Assembly: GCF_003885045.1 (NCBI RefSeq)
Contig: NZ_RHJS01000002.1
Span: forward strand, 62,001-126,000
From: Schaedlerella arabinosiphila
Lineage (GTDB): Bacteria; Bacillota; Clostridia; Lachnospirales; Lachnospiraceae
Reading direction: 5' to 3'
Length of the DNA stretch: 64,000 bases
Under the pieces are notes generated by a model. The model did not search any database. It was not told the origin of the DNA and was given only the letters and a program-made list of their open reading frames with translations. Positions 1-8,567 of this stretch are shown here, piece by piece (the first letter of the stretch is position 1; every line of letters begins with the position of its first letter). The position numbers and the translations under genes were made by a program.

Positions 1-9
1 ACGATACAA

Positions 10-486
10 ATGAGAAGGACGGACCGGGAAGTAAAAGATGTGGATGAAATGATCGGGATCATGAAGAGATGTGACGTGTGCAGATTGGCGCTGAACGATG
101 GCGGCTATCCGTATATCCTCCCTTTGAATTTTGGTTTGAAGGCGCAGGACGGAAAGGTGACTCTGTATTTTCACGGAGCGGAGAAAGGAAAAAAATACGA
201 ACTGCTTGCAAAAGACAGCCGCGCTTCCTTTGAGATGGACTGCTCACACCGGCTGGTGTCCTCTGAGGAGAACGGGCAGTGTACGATGGAATATGAAAGT
301 GTGATCGGCAAGGGAAAGGTGGAGATCGTGTCAGAGGAAGAGAAGATGGAAGCGCTGACCATTCTGACAGACCATTATCATGAAACACATTTTGAATTTG
401 ATACAAGGGCGGTTCCGAAAACGGCGGTGATGAAGCTTGTGGTGGAGGAAATGACCGGAAAACGAAGAGTGAAGGGAGAACATTAA
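10..486 (+). CDS. PPOX-fold flavin-binding protein, NimA-like
   Basis: A 158-residue protein of the pyridoxamine 5'-phosphate oxidase-like split-barrel superfamily. The N-terminal pattern (MRRTDREVKDVDEM, then CRLALNDGGYPYILPLNF) is typical of the clostridial NimA/NimC-like branch, which binds FMN or heme and is sometimes annotated as nitroimidazole resistance. The substrate cannot be read from sequence. Only nine bases precede the ATG, so the ribosome site and promoter cannot be judged and a longer start outside the window is possible. The next gene begins 3 bp after the stop, so they are probably cotranscribed. Family call is firm, function is not. Confidence 0.75.
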   Translation: MRRTDREVKDVDEMIGIMKRCDVCRLALNDGGYPYILPLNFGLKAQDGKVTLYFHGAEKGKKYELLAKDSRASFEMDCSHRLVSSEENGQCTMEYESVIGKGKVEIVSEEEKMEALTILTDHYHETHFEFDTRAVPKTAVMKLVVEEMTGKRRVKGEH

Positions 487-489
487 AGG

Positions 490-1506
490 ATGAAGTATAT
501 AACGTTTGCGATTCCGTGCTACAATTCGGAAGCATATATGGAGAAGGCGATCAATTCGATCCTGCCGGCAGGCGAGGATGTGGAAATTCTGATCGTGAAT
601 GACGGTTCCTCAGACAGGACGAAAAAGATCGGGAAACAGTATGCAGAACGGTTTCCCTCCATCGTGCGGGTGATCAATAAGGAGAACGGCGGGCATGGCG
701 ACGCGGTCAACTCCGGGTTGTCCCAGGCTTCGGGAAAATATTTCAAGGTCGTGGACAGCGACGACTGGGTAGACGAGGATTCCCTCATGAAGCTCCTGGA
801 AGTGATCAAGGGATTTGTCAGCGAAGAGGAAGAAGTGGATATGATCGTCTCCAATTATGTCTATGAAAAAACAGGCGTGGAGCACAAGAAAGTCATCCAT
901 TACAGAAATGTCCTTCCTCAGAACGAAATCTTCCGCTGGGACGACATCGGCAGCTTTCACCTGGATCAGTATATCCTGATGCATTCGGTCATGTACCGCA
1001 CGGAAATGCTGAAGCTCTGTCAGCTAAAGCTTCCGAAGCATACATTTTATGTGGACAACATTTATGTCTATTATCCGCTTCCGCATGTGCGCAGGCTTTA
1101 TTATCTGGACGTGGATTTTTACCGCTATTTTATCGGCAGGGAGGATCAGTCGGTCAATGAAAAGATCATGATCAGCCGCGTGGATCAGCAGATTTATGTG
1201 ACAAAGAGCATGATATCCATGTATGATCTGCGCCTGATCGGAAGCAAGAAGCTCAGAAAGTATATGATCAATTATCTGGCAATCATGATGACGGTATCTT
1301 CTATATTATGTATCCGCTCCAAAAATGTGGAGAACCTGCAGAAGAAAAAAGAACTGTGGAAATACCTGAGACAGATGGACTACAAAATTTTCCTGAAGAT
1401 CCGTTACGGCATCCTGGGACAGACTATGAACCTGCCGGGCAGATCCGGGAGAAAGGTTTCTTCTATGGCCTACAGCGTGGCGAGAAGACTGATCGGGTTT
1501 AATTGA
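490..1506 (+). CDS. Glycosyltransferase family 2
   Basis: A 338-residue GT-A fold glycosyltransferase. The first 110 residues carry the nucleotide-sugar signature: ITFAIPCYNSEAYMEKAI, then VNDGSSDRT, and the DxD-type metal motif in VVDSDDWVDEDSL near residue 92. The C-terminal half (about 120-338) is the variable acceptor domain and shows no clear transmembrane segment, so it is probably a cytoplasmic or peripheral enzyme adding a sugar to a polysaccharide, lipid or teichoic acid. The acceptor and donor cannot be deduced. The gene starts 3 bp after the upstream PPOX-like gene. Confidence 0.85.
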   Translation: MKYITFAIPCYNSEAYMEKAINSILPAGEDVEILIVNDGSSDRTKKIGKQYAERFPSIVRVINKENGGHGDAVNSGLSQASGKYFKVVDSDDWVDEDSLMKLLEVIKGFVSEEEEVDMIVSNYVYEKTGVEHKKVIHYRNVLPQNEIFRWDDIGSFHLDQYILMHSVMYRTEMLKLCQLKLPKHTFYVDNIYVYYPLPHVRRLYYLDVDFYRYFIGREDQSVNEKIMISRVDQQIYVTKSMISMYDLRLIGSKKLRKYMINYLAIMMTVSSILCIRSKNVENLQKKKELWKYLRQMDYKIFLKIRYGILGQTMNLPGRSGRKVSSMAYSVARRLIGFN

Positions 1507-1626
1507 CGCTTCGGTGGGCCTGATTTTAGAAAGGCGATAGAAAATCCTGGTTTTAGAAGTATATTTTTCCAGCCTGGGGACAGACTATTTATCGAAAGAT
1601 ATAGAAAAAGAAAGGGAGTTTGTTCT

Positions 1627-2229
1627 ATGGCTGTTAATTTCAAGGAAAGCAAGACAAAAGAAAACCTGATGCGGGCGTTTGCCGGGGAAAGCCAGGCGAG
1701 GAACCGCTACACGATCGGGGCAGAAAAGGCGCGGCAGATGAAAATGTATTCCATCGCGGATATTTTTGTATACACGGCAGATCAGGAGCGCGCCCATGCG
1801 GAGCGGTACTATGAACTGCTGAAAAGCCTTTCTGGGGATACCATATTTATTGACGGCGGATATCCTGTGGACCAGCAGGAAAGCCTGGCGCAGTTGATCC
1901 GCGCGGCAGAGCACAATGAAAAGGAAGAGGCGGAAAACGTATACCAGGAGTTTTCACGGGTTGCCAAGGAGGAAGGCTTCCTGGAGGCAGCATCCGCGTT
2001 TTCACTGATCGCGGAGGTGGAGCGGACTCACCAGCTCCGTTTTGCGGAAGTGGCGGAAATGCTGGAAAAGAGCGAGTATTTTGCCTGTGCAGATACCGGA
2101 AAATGGATCTGCACAAACTGCGGATATATTTTCGAAGGAAAGCAGGCGCCCTCATCCTGTCCGTCCTGTCATCATGAGCAGGGGTATTTCCTGCCTTATG
2201 AGCTTGCGCCTTATAAGGGTAATCATTAG
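1627..2229 (+). CDS. rbr: Rubrerythrin
   Basis: A full-length (200 aa) rubrerythrin, the non-heme di-iron peroxidase that reduces hydrogen peroxide in the cytoplasm of anaerobes. The N-terminal ferritin-like four-helix bundle has the ligand-bearing stretches AFAGESQARNRY, DQERAHAERYYELL and EVERTHQLRF. The C-terminal rubredoxin domain holds an Fe(Cys)4 site in CTNCGY and CPSCH. An AAAGGGAG ribosome site precedes the ATG. A perfect 20-bp-stem terminator follows directly, so it is probably a single-gene transcript. Expression is likely peroxide-responsive, but I did not identify a convincing PerR box. Confidence 0.95.
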   Translation: MAVNFKESKTKENLMRAFAGESQARNRYTIGAEKARQMKMYSIADIFVYTADQERAHAERYYELLKSLSGDTIFIDGGYPVDQQESLAQLIRAAEHNEKEEAENVYQEFSRVAKEEGFLEAASAFSLIAEVERTHQLRFAEVAEMLEKSEYFACADTGKWICTNCGYIFEGKQAPSSCPSCHHEQGYFLPYELAPYKGNH

Positions 2230-2232
2230 TAT

Positions 2233-2291
2233 ATTTTCCACCTGTACGGTTGGATGCTCTTTGAGCAACCGTACAGGTGGAAAATTTTTAT
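2233..2291 (+). terminator. Rho-independent terminator of rbr
   Basis: Perfect 20-bp inverted repeat (arms 2233-2252 and 2266-2285, core CCACCTGTACGGTTG) with a 13-nt loop, followed by a T-rich tail. Confidence 0.92.
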
Positions 2292-2292
2292 C

Positions 2293-2564
2293 TTGGCAGA
2301 TCCGGAATTTTATGTTATGTTTATATACAGATACGAAAAGAGAGGCTGGATTTATGTTTTGGAAAATGACGAATCTGCAACTGAAAAAAGGCAACATTTT
2401 TCCTCTTTACGGGGATAGTGCGCCTTTTTTTAGGAGGATTTGCGGCAAAACGGATATGCATAAGCCATATATTTGACGGCTTCTGCGTATGATCCGGCGG
2501 ATCTTTTTACATTGGCACATTATCTCCTTAACGATATTCATTTTACAGTTAAGGAGATTTTTTT
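2293..2564 (+). promoter_or_regulatory. Multi-hairpin leader of the MFS efflux gene
   Basis: A candidate promoter (TTGGCA, 17 bp, TATGTT at 2293-2321) is followed by a long leader. A possible 40-codon leader ORF (2354-2476, starting MFWKMTNLQ, with AGAGG 8 bp upstream) overlaps a hairpin with arms AAAAAAGGC and GCCTTTTTT (2384-2392, 2422-2430). A tight GATCC/GGATC hairpin plus T5 lies at 2491-2508. Last, an 11-bp perfect stem (2522-2532 with 2548-2558) ends in T7 immediately before the ATG, and its right arm contains the AAGGAG ribosome site. This is the architecture expected of ribosome-mediated attenuation upstream of an antibiotic-inducible pump. The regulation is inferred, the hairpins are seen. 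Confidence 0.65.
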
Positions 2565-3713
2565 ATGCAGAATATTCAAAAACAAATATCGAGACTTTAT
2601 TTATCAACCGTGTTCGGCTATTTGTCACTGTCAGGTGCATGGATCGCAATTCTTGCGGCACGCGGTTACAGCCTGGTTGAAATTGGTTTTGCAGAAACCG
2701 TATTTCATATAACCAGCCTGATCCTGGAAATTCCGTCAGGCGTCTTTGCCGATGTATTTGGAAGAAAAAATATGCTGATCGTCAGCAGCATCATGCGGAC
2801 GATCGGCAACATTGTTATGATCTTTTCCAGCAATTTCTGGATGATATGCATCTCTATGATGTTTCAGGCGGCAAACTATAATTTTTCGTCTGGGTCAGGG
2901 GAAGCTCTGGCATATGATTCACTGAAACTGGCAGGTCAGGAAGCACGTTATGAAAAATATGCATCCAATCAACTGATGATCCAGCGATTTTGCAGAGGGC
3001 TTTCTACTTTATGTGCCGGATTTGCACTTTTCATCGGGTATCAAATGGCGTACGGCGCGGACCTTCTGATCGGCATGATACAGATCTGGATGCTGGGATC
3101 GCTGTATGAGGCGGGCACAGGCCGCAAACATGAAAACAATGAGCAAAGCCCGTTGGCACAATCGGAAGCGAAGCTTCGGAATCTGCAGATCATCTTACAT
3201 AATATAGGGCGCGAGCTTGTTTCCTGCTTTATCACAAGCCTTTCCTTCATGAAAAAAGCAAAGGGCGCCGTCCTGCTCATGTTCTGTAATTCGCTGGTCG
3301 GAGCTGCGGACATTTTGCTGCTGTATTTTCTGCAGGCAAAGCTGCCGGAAAGCGGCATGTCGGATTCTGCGCTTGGATTTGCGCTGTTTTTTATGGAACT
3401 TGGCGGTATATTTGGCGCAAAAATCATTCTCAAATGTAAGCAACTGCAGTATCGAAGCGTATTTGTGATTACCGGGCTGCTTGTATTTTGCGGAATACTG
3501 GCGGAGCACTCCGGGCTCTGTATACTGATGACGGCAGGGGGCTTTGCCGCCGCGCTGGGGGATGATGCCCTGCAGGTCAGGACCAATACGGTTCTTCAGG
3601 ATATGTTTCCGTCGGACCAGCGGGCGACGTTGATTTCCATAGAATCCTTTACATTTTCGATGATTATGATTGTATTGTCGCCGCTTGCAGGGGGATGGTT
3701 TTCACGCTGGTAA
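2565..3713 (+). CDS. MFS family efflux transporter
   Basis: A 382-residue major facilitator protein with about ten to twelve hydrophobic segments. The TM2-TM3 loop shows the MFS signature in GVFADVFGRKNMLIV near residue 60, and the central cytoplasmic loop (about 180-215) is charged. The protein resembles small drug/macrolide MFS pumps of Firmicutes, but the substrate cannot be assigned. The ATG follows AAGGAG by 8 bp, and this ribosome site lies inside the right arm of a terminator-like hairpin, implying induced expression. The C-terminus (LAGGWFSRW) is a little shorter than in typical 400-residue relatives. Confidence 0.85.
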   Translation: MQNIQKQISRLYLSTVFGYLSLSGAWIAILAARGYSLVEIGFAETVFHITSLILEIPSGVFADVFGRKNMLIVSSIMRTIGNIVMIFSSNFWMICISMMFQAANYNFSSGSGEALAYDSLKLAGQEARYEKYASNQLMIQRFCRGLSTLCAGFALFIGYQMAYGADLLIGMIQIWMLGSLYEAGTGRKHENNEQSPLAQSEAKLRNLQIILHNIGRELVSCFITSLSFMKKAKGAVLLMFCNSLVGAADILLLYFLQAKLPESGMSDSALGFALFFMELGGIFGAKIILKCKQLQYRSVFVITGLLVFCGILAEHSGLCILMTAGGFAAALGDDALQVRTNTVLQDMFPSDQRATLISIESFTFSMIMIVLSPLAGGWFSRW

Positions 3714-3892
3714 ACGGAGCGTATCCTTTTTTCAAAAAGCGGGCAGATGATGAACAATGCGAGTTTTTCACCCATTGATATGGAACGTATGCTATACTTA
3801 ATGTGCGGATCGAAAATTGTTAGACGGTAAGCTTTCGTTAGTAAGATCAGAAAAACTGACAGGAAATTGTAAGCCGCAAGGAGAAAAATACG

Positions 3893-4336
3893 ATGATAAG
3901 ACAGGCAGTGAAAAATGACGCGTCAAGAATAGCGGAAATATTGATATTTACAAAACGCATGAATTACAGGCGGATCTTTCAAAACGATCTGGTGTCGTTT
4001 GGAGAAATGCAGGTTTATCCATTAGCAAAGGATTATATAGACAACCCGGATAAATTAAAGGGTATATGGGTTTATGATGATGGAATTGTCAAAGGAATGG
4101 TGCATATTCAGGAAAACCGGATTGAAGAATTATACGTTGACAGTTTTTTTGAAAATCAGGGCATCGGCACTGAATTGATGGAATTTGCGATTGAAAGGAT
4201 GGGCTGCAATTCATTGTGGGTTCTGGAGAAGAACACGAAAGCAATCCATTTTTATAAAAAGCACGGTTTTTTATTTACAGGAGAAAGGCGGCTGCAAGAA
4301 GGGACAACAGAAATTCTTCTTGAGATGGGGCGGTAG
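3893..4336 (+). CDS. GNAT family N-acetyltransferase
   Basis: A 147-residue GCN5-related acetyltransferase. The acetyl-CoA pyrophosphate-binding motif A is visible as ELYVDSFFENQGIGTELMEFA, with the R/Q-x-x-G-x-G/A pattern as QGIGTEL near residue 95. Motif B follows in LWVLEKNTKAIHFYKKHGF, which is diagnostic of the family. The acceptor could be an amino group of a small molecule or a protein N-terminus and is not predictable. The AAGGAGAAAAATACG ribosome region supports this ATG. Flanked by a terminator, so probably monocistronic. Confidence 0.88.
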   Translation: MIRQAVKNDASRIAEILIFTKRMNYRRIFQNDLVSFGEMQVYPLAKDYIDNPDKLKGIWVYDDGIVKGMVHIQENRIEELYVDSFFENQGIGTELMEFAIERMGCNSLWVLEKNTKAIHFYKKHGFLFTGERRLQEGTTEILLEMGR

Positions 4337-4347
4337 ATTTCAGTTTG

Positions 4348-4386
4348 GAACGCAGGGAAAAGTGGGATTTCCTGCGTTCTTTGTTT
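4348..4386 (+). terminator. Terminator after the GNAT gene
   Basis: Inverted repeat GAACGCAGG / CCTGCGTTC (arms 4348-4356 and 4371-4379, extended by partly paired A/T-rich bases) followed by TTTGTTT. Confidence 0.8.
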
Positions 4387-4467
4387 AGGGAACATGGAAT
4401 GACTGATTCGCAATTCGGAGAAAATCGCATATTGTAAAAGGAAGGAGAGGGAAGGCGGCGATGTTTT

Positions 4468-6489
4468 GTGAATAGTCAGAAAGCAGATAATCAGTTGAAT
4501 CTTGCGCTGGATGCTACGGAGGAGGAACGCCGAAAATCACTGGAACTGGATGTGGGATATGATCCGATTGAGCGGGAATGGGATCTGATTATTAAATATT
4601 CCGGAAACCTGGACGCTGTCCGCTTGGTGGCGGAGTCTGTAACGGAGATGGCCAATGAATATGCGGTCATTGTGATACGCGAATCCAGAATCCCGGAACT
4701 GGTAACGATTCCGGAGGTCGAGTATATTGAGAAGCCGAAACGATTGTTTTTTCAGGTGTCAAATGGGAAACGGGTTTCCTGCGTCAATCCGGTACGGCAG
4801 GCACCGTTTTCTTTAAGAGGGAAAGGGGTTCTGATCGGGATTGTAGACAGCGGGATTGATTATAATCTGTGGGATTTCCGCAATCCGGACGGGACGACCA
4901 GGATTCGCTGTCTGTGGGATCAGTCGATTACAGGAAACCCGCCGGCAGGATATGCGGCAGGTACGGAATATACACGGGAACAGATTAACGAGGCGTTGTC
5001 AGCGGAGACCCTTCAGGAGAGATACCGGATCGTACCCAGCCGGGATTTTTCCGGACACGGAACGGCAGTGGCCGGAATTGCCGCCGGGAACGGGCGGCAG
5101 CGCGGGGAGAGACAAGGGGCATCGGGCAGTCTGCGGCCGGGTGCGGCAGAAGGAACGGCGAGCGATTTGCGGCCAGGGACGTCGGAAGGAACGATGGGCG
5201 GATTACAGCCGGGGGAGTCGGAAGGAACGGCGGGCAGCTTGCGGCAGTCTGCAGCAGGAGGAACGGCGGGCGATTTGCGGCCAGGGACGTCGGAAGGAGC
5301 GATGGGCAGCTTACAGTCGGGGACACCGGAAGACGCAGGAACCGGCGTTCGCTTAGATATGTCGGCAGTGGCGGAACAGTATGCCGGGGTGGCGCCGGAG
5401 AGTGAACTGTTGGTTGTGAAAATGGGCAGCCCCCGGGCGGATGGTTTTCCGAGGACGACAGAGCTGATGCAGGGAGTCGATTATGTGATCAAAAAAGCGC
5501 TGGAACTGCGGATGCCGGTGGCAGTGAATATCAGTTTTGGAAATACGTATGGCCCGCATGATGGTTCATCATTGCTGGAACGATTTCTGGATGATATTTC
5601 TAATTACTGGAAGAGCGTGATCTGCGTAGGCGCCGGAAACGAGGGAACCAGTGCAGGGCATACGGCCGGGCGGATGCGTGAGAACCAGGAAGAAGTAGTT
5701 CAGCTAGGGGTGCAGACGAATGAGCCTGTGCTGAATGTGCAGATCTGGAAGTCCTATGTAGATCAGGTGGATATCTCCCTGGTCAGTCCTTCCGGTGTCC
5801 GGGTGGGACCGATTCAGGAAATATTGGGATCCCAGAGATTTGTGCTGGGAAATACGGAGATATTGCTGTACTATGGGGAACCCAGCCCCTATAGTGTGCG
5901 GCAGGAAATTTTTATAGATTTTCTGCCCAGACAGTCTTATATTGACAGCGGAGTCTGGAGGATCATACTGACCCCCAGAAAGATTGTAAACGGAGAATAC
6001 GAAATGTGGCTCCCAAGCCAGGGGGCATTGAATGTGGGGACTGCATTTTTATATCCGGAAAGCAGTGCTACGCTTACGATTCCGTCTACTGCATCGAGGG
6101 TCGTTACAGTGGGGGCATATGATGCTTTGAATTATACGTATGCAGATTTTTCCGGAAGAGGGGTACGGACGGAATATACGGCGGGATATGAAAATATGGC
6201 TGCCTTCAAGCCAGATCTGGCAGCACCGGGGGTCAATGTGATGACAGCGGCGGCAGGAGGCGGATATGCCCCGGTAACGGGAACCTCATTCGCGGCGCCG
6301 TTTGTGACAGGAGGTGCGGCGCTGCTCATGGAATGGGGGATTGTGAAGGGGGAAGATCCTTATTTGTACAGCGAAAAAGTAAAGGCTTATTTAAGGAGAG
6401 GAGCAAAGCCATTGCCGGGATTTGATGTGTATCCTAACCCTCAGGTGGGGTATGGGGCGTTGTGTGTCGAAAACAGTCTGCCGATGTAG
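4468..6489 (+). CDS. S8 family serine peptidase, CspB-like subtilase
   Basis: A 673-residue subtilisin-family protease. The triad is visible: Asp127 in GIVDSGIDY, His197 in FSGHGTAVAGIAAGN and Ser607 in GTSFAAPFVTGG, with oxyanion Asn in VGAGNEG. The layout (a roughly 95-residue N-terminal prodomain, no signal peptide, and a jelly-roll-like insert between His and Ser regions) matches Csp-type clostridial subtilases, known in Clostridium for germination or protein processing. A low-complexity insert of six 12-residue units sits just after the catalytic His. The start is GTG with a GGAGAGGGAAGG region 13 bp upstream; an ATG 7 bp earlier is out of frame and closed by TAG. Confidence 0.88.
   Translation: MNSQKADNQLNLALDATEEERRKSLELDVGYDPIEREWDLIIKYSGNLDAVRLVAESVTEMANEYAVIVIRESRIPELVTIPEVEYIEKPKRLFFQVSNGKRVSCVNPVRQAPFSLRGKGVLIGIVDSGIDYNLWDFRNPDGTTRIRCLWDQSITGNPPAGYAAGTEYTREQINEALSAETLQERYRIVPSRDFSGHGTAVAGIAAGNGRQRGERQGASGSLRPGAAEGTASDLRPGTSEGTMGGLQPGESEGTAGSLRQSAAGGTAGDLRPGTSEGAMGSLQSGTPEDAGTGVRLDMSAVAEQYAGVAPESELLVVKMGSPRADGFPRTTELMQGVDYVIKKALELRMPVAVNISFGNTYGPHDGSSLLERFLDDISNYWKSVICVGAGNEGTSAGHTAGRMRENQEEVVQLGVQTNEPVLNVQIWKSYVDQVDISLVSPSGVRVGPIQEILGSQRFVLGNTEILLYYGEPSPYSVRQEIFIDFLPRQSYIDSGVWRIILTPRKIVNGEYEMWLPSQGALNVGTAFLYPESSATLTIPSTASRVVTVGAYDALNYTYADFSGRGVRTEYTAGYENMAAFKPDLAAPGVNVMTAAAGGGYAPVTGTSFAAPFVTGGAALLMEWGIVKGEDPYLYSEKVKAYLRRGAKPLPGFDVYPNPQVGYGALCVENSLPM
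5116..5331 (+). repeat. Six tandem 36-bp repeats inside the subtilase gene
   Basis: Six consecutive 12-residue units of the form G-[TA]-x-[SG]-[SDG]-L-[RQ]-P-G-x-x-E, for example GTASDLRPGTSE and GTAGDLRPGTSE. Units two and five are nearly identical, suggesting recent slippage or unequal exchange. The array keeps the reading frame, and lies between the catalytic His and the VAPESELLVVKMG core strand, where subtilases tolerate surface insertions. Confidence 0.9.
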
Positions 6490-6548
6490 GATTAGGGGAG
6501 ACTTTTTGGGGAAGATTGGTTAATTTCTGCTATGCTAAAATTAAGAAT

Positions 6549-6594
6549 AGGATACCTGTACCGCTTTAATTGGTATGTGTAGGTATCCTTTTTC
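6549..6594 (+). terminator. Terminator after the subtilase gene
   Basis: Arms AGGATACCT (6549-6557) and AGGTATCCT (6581-6589) followed by a T-run; the intervening bases can extend the stem (GTACC / GGTAT). Confidence 0.82.
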
Positions 6595-6640
6595 CATATG
6601 TTTGCCTGTTGATACATAAAATTGTGTAAATACACATAAA

Positions 6641-6993
6641 ATAGCGATTGATGTTATATTTAAAATAAAGACAGAGAATGGAGGCTATCTCTTAGAGGCA
6701 GGCGAATACATAATTACTATCCGTTCAGACTCACACCATGTATTGGACGAGGAAACCTTTACGTTAGACGGCGATATTGATTACAGTACAGGAGGGCGTA
6801 CATCTGATGGGACTGTGGCAACAGAATCCCTAATATGACAATGGCAGATGGGCCGCAAGGGGTGCGTAAGCAGGAAGGGGCGGGAGATCAGTTGGGGTTG
6901 AATGCTTCGCTGCCTGCCACTTGTTTTCCAACCGCAGCTGCAATGGCAAATTCCTGGAACCCAAAACTTGGTGAGGAAATGGGCAGATGCGCT
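6641..6993 (+). pseudogene. Remnant of a GH3 beta-glucosidase gene
   Basis: Two coding fragments in different frames. The first (to the TGA at 6836-6838) reads GEYIITIRSDSHHVLDEETF, resembling the fibronectin-like/linker region of clostridial GH3 enzymes. The second starts at 6835 and reads MADGPQGVRKQEG followed by LPATCFPTAAAMANSWNP, the hallmark N-terminal GH3 region (DGPxGxR, then the AxxCFPT strand). Homology stops around GEEMGR, where the 3' end of the converging LysR gene begins. Both ends and the middle are missing, so no enzyme can be made. Confidence 0.75.
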
Positions 6994-7009
6994 TTGAGAA
7001 GCAGGCAGC

Positions 7010-7897
7010 TTACATATAAGTATCTAATTCCTTCTGTAATTGCTGGAGAAATGTATAAGAGGCCTTGGAAAGTACCTGATATTTTTTCCAGACAATACAA
7101 AGCTGCGCATGTAAAGCAGGAAGAAGCGGCCGAAAACAAAGGTTGCTGTCGCCAGTGGTATTGATGAGTTTATCCAGTGCAATCACATATCCAAATCCTT
7201 TTTTTACAAACTGCGCCGCGTTGTAGACAAGATCATAAGTGGCTACGACATTCAGCTTTGAAATGTCCGCCTTCAGCCAGGAAAACATTTCACTGTTTAT
7301 GGAAGTCTGGTGGGACAGGATCAATGGTTTATCCCATAGGTCTTCTGCCTGGACTGTCTCTTTTTCAGCCAGCGGGCTGTCTTTCCTCATAAGCACGCCC
7401 CATGTGTCCTGCATCGGAAGTCGGATATAATCATATTTGCTTATGTCTGTCGGGCCGACGAGAAGCCCGAAGTCAATCAGCCCTTTATCCAGACGCTCCA
7501 TGACACGCTCTGCATCGCCGCTGTAAATGTGGTAGTGGATCAGAGGGTGACTTTTTTGCAAATTCCACGCGGCCTGTGCCAGAAAGGAGATGGCCTCTGT
7601 TTCGCCGCATCCGATATAGATTGCACCATTGATATTTTCATTGGAAGAAGTCAGTTCCGCTTTTGTTTTTTCCATCAGGTCTACCAATTCTTCTGCACGT
7701 TTACGCAGCAGCATCCCATCTTCGGTCAGAGTAACCTTCTTACTGCCACGGATGAGCAGTTGTTTCCCTAGTTCTTCTTCCAGGTCTTTGAGCTGCCTGG
7801 AGAGGGGCGGCTGTGTCATGCGTAATGATTCTGCGGCTTTCGTTATGCTTTCTTCCCTTGCGACGGCGAGAAAATATTGTAATACCCGAATATCCAT
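7010..7897 (-). CDS. LysR family transcriptional regulator
   Basis: A 295-residue LysR-type regulator. The N-terminal winged helix-turn-helix is clear (MDIRVLQYFLAVAREESITK, then AESLRMTQPPLSRQLKDLEE), followed by a linker helix and a periplasmic-binding-like effector domain from about residue 90. The start chosen is the ATG of MDIRV, with an AGGAGG ribosome site on the minus strand; an upstream in-frame start would add 20 unlikely residues. It is divergent from a good promoter that now leads only into alcohol dehydrogenase and aldo-keto reductase remnants, so its former target appears lost. The effector is unknown. Confidence 0.88.
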   Translation of the reverse strand: MDIRVLQYFLAVAREESITKAAESLRMTQPPLSRQLKDLEEELGKQLLIRGSKKVTLTEDGMLLRKRAEELVDLMEKTKAELTSSNENINGAIYIGCGETEAISFLAQAAWNLQKSHPLIHYHIYSGDAERVMERLDKGLIDFGLLVGPTDISKYDYIRLPMQDTWGVLMRKDSPLAEKETVQAEDLWDKPLILSHQTSINSEMFSWLKADISKLNVVATYDLVYNAAQFVKKGFGYVIALDKLINTTGDSNLCFRPLLPALHAQLCIVWKKYQVLSKASYTFLQQLQKELDTYM

Positions 7898-8003
7898 ATG
7901 TAAATCCTCCTGTTGTTCGATGGTTTTAGATATTGCGCTATGTCTGGATTGTAACAAAAATATAGATACCTTTCAAGTATGACAGAACATTCTATATATG
8001 TAT

Positions 8004-8032
8004 TTGATATTTGACTTGCGGCGATTTACAAT
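8004..8032 (+). promoter_or_regulatory. Sigma-A type promoter divergent from the LysR gene
   Basis: TTGATA (8004-8009), 17-bp spacer, TACAAT (8027-8032). It lies about 105 bp from the LysR start codon and reads into the scarred region at 8055-8512, as expected for a LysR-controlled divergent promoter. Confidence 0.6.
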
Positions 8033-8054
8033 AGACTTGGAAGGAGGATAAAAG

Positions 8055-8512
8055 ATGGCAGAAGCAAACGATATGTATGAAAGCATTCATCAAAATCTGA
8101 TTGATGCGGGATGTAACAAGGAAACAACGGAGCAAATGATATGAATGATTTTATTTTTCACAACCCTGATAAGGTGTATTTTGGAAGGAACCAGCTCGGT
8201 CATCTGACTCCACGCTGGCTTAAGTATATTTTGAATGAAGGTACAGCTTCTGCAATCTATCGCCTTGGTTCAAAGGTGTTTGGTGTTGCGGAAGGAATGG
8301 AGCCGATGGAACTGAATCCGGATGATGTGGAAAAACCTGGGCGGTTGCAAAGGGAACTCTTCCCATTATAGGAGTTACCAAAGTAAAACAAGTAGAAGAA
8401 GCTGCAGCGGCAGCGCAAATTGAGCTGGACGGAGAAGAAATTAGGCGTTTGGAAAAATTGGGTGATGATACTAACGTTCAGACGTTACGGGAATGGGAAA
8501 GAGAGATGTAGT
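8055..8512 (+). pseudogene. Scar of Fe-alcohol dehydrogenase and aldo-keto reductase genes
   Basis: Three pieces are stitched together. A 29-codon ORF with an ideal AGGAGG site (MAEANDMYESIHQNLIDAGC, 8055-8144) resembles small ORFs found before clostridial alcohol dehydrogenase genes. Overlapping its stop as ATGA, MNDFIFHNPDKVYFGRNQLG begins an iron-containing alcohol dehydrogenase, but after about 23 codons it jumps to internal sequence (YRLGSKVFGVAEGMEP). From about 8337 another frame gives an aldo-keto reductase C-terminus: LPIIGVTKVKQVEEAAAAAQ, then EEIRRLEKLGDD, ending at 8512. Internal deletions and frame changes make these non-functional. Confidence 0.72.
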
Positions 8513-8567
8513 AACTGGTGGAGCGTAGTTGGATAAAATTCATTCGTTAAGAAAGGTGGAAAGGGTT

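Noticed and set aside
1507..1626. PerR box before rubrerythrin
   Set aside because: AT-rich sequence present but no convincing TTATAAT-type dyad; not claimed.
2042..2476. 144-codon frame overlapping the end of rbr
   Set aside because: Its first half is rubrerythrin in another frame. Only the last 40 codons, as a leader peptide, are considered.
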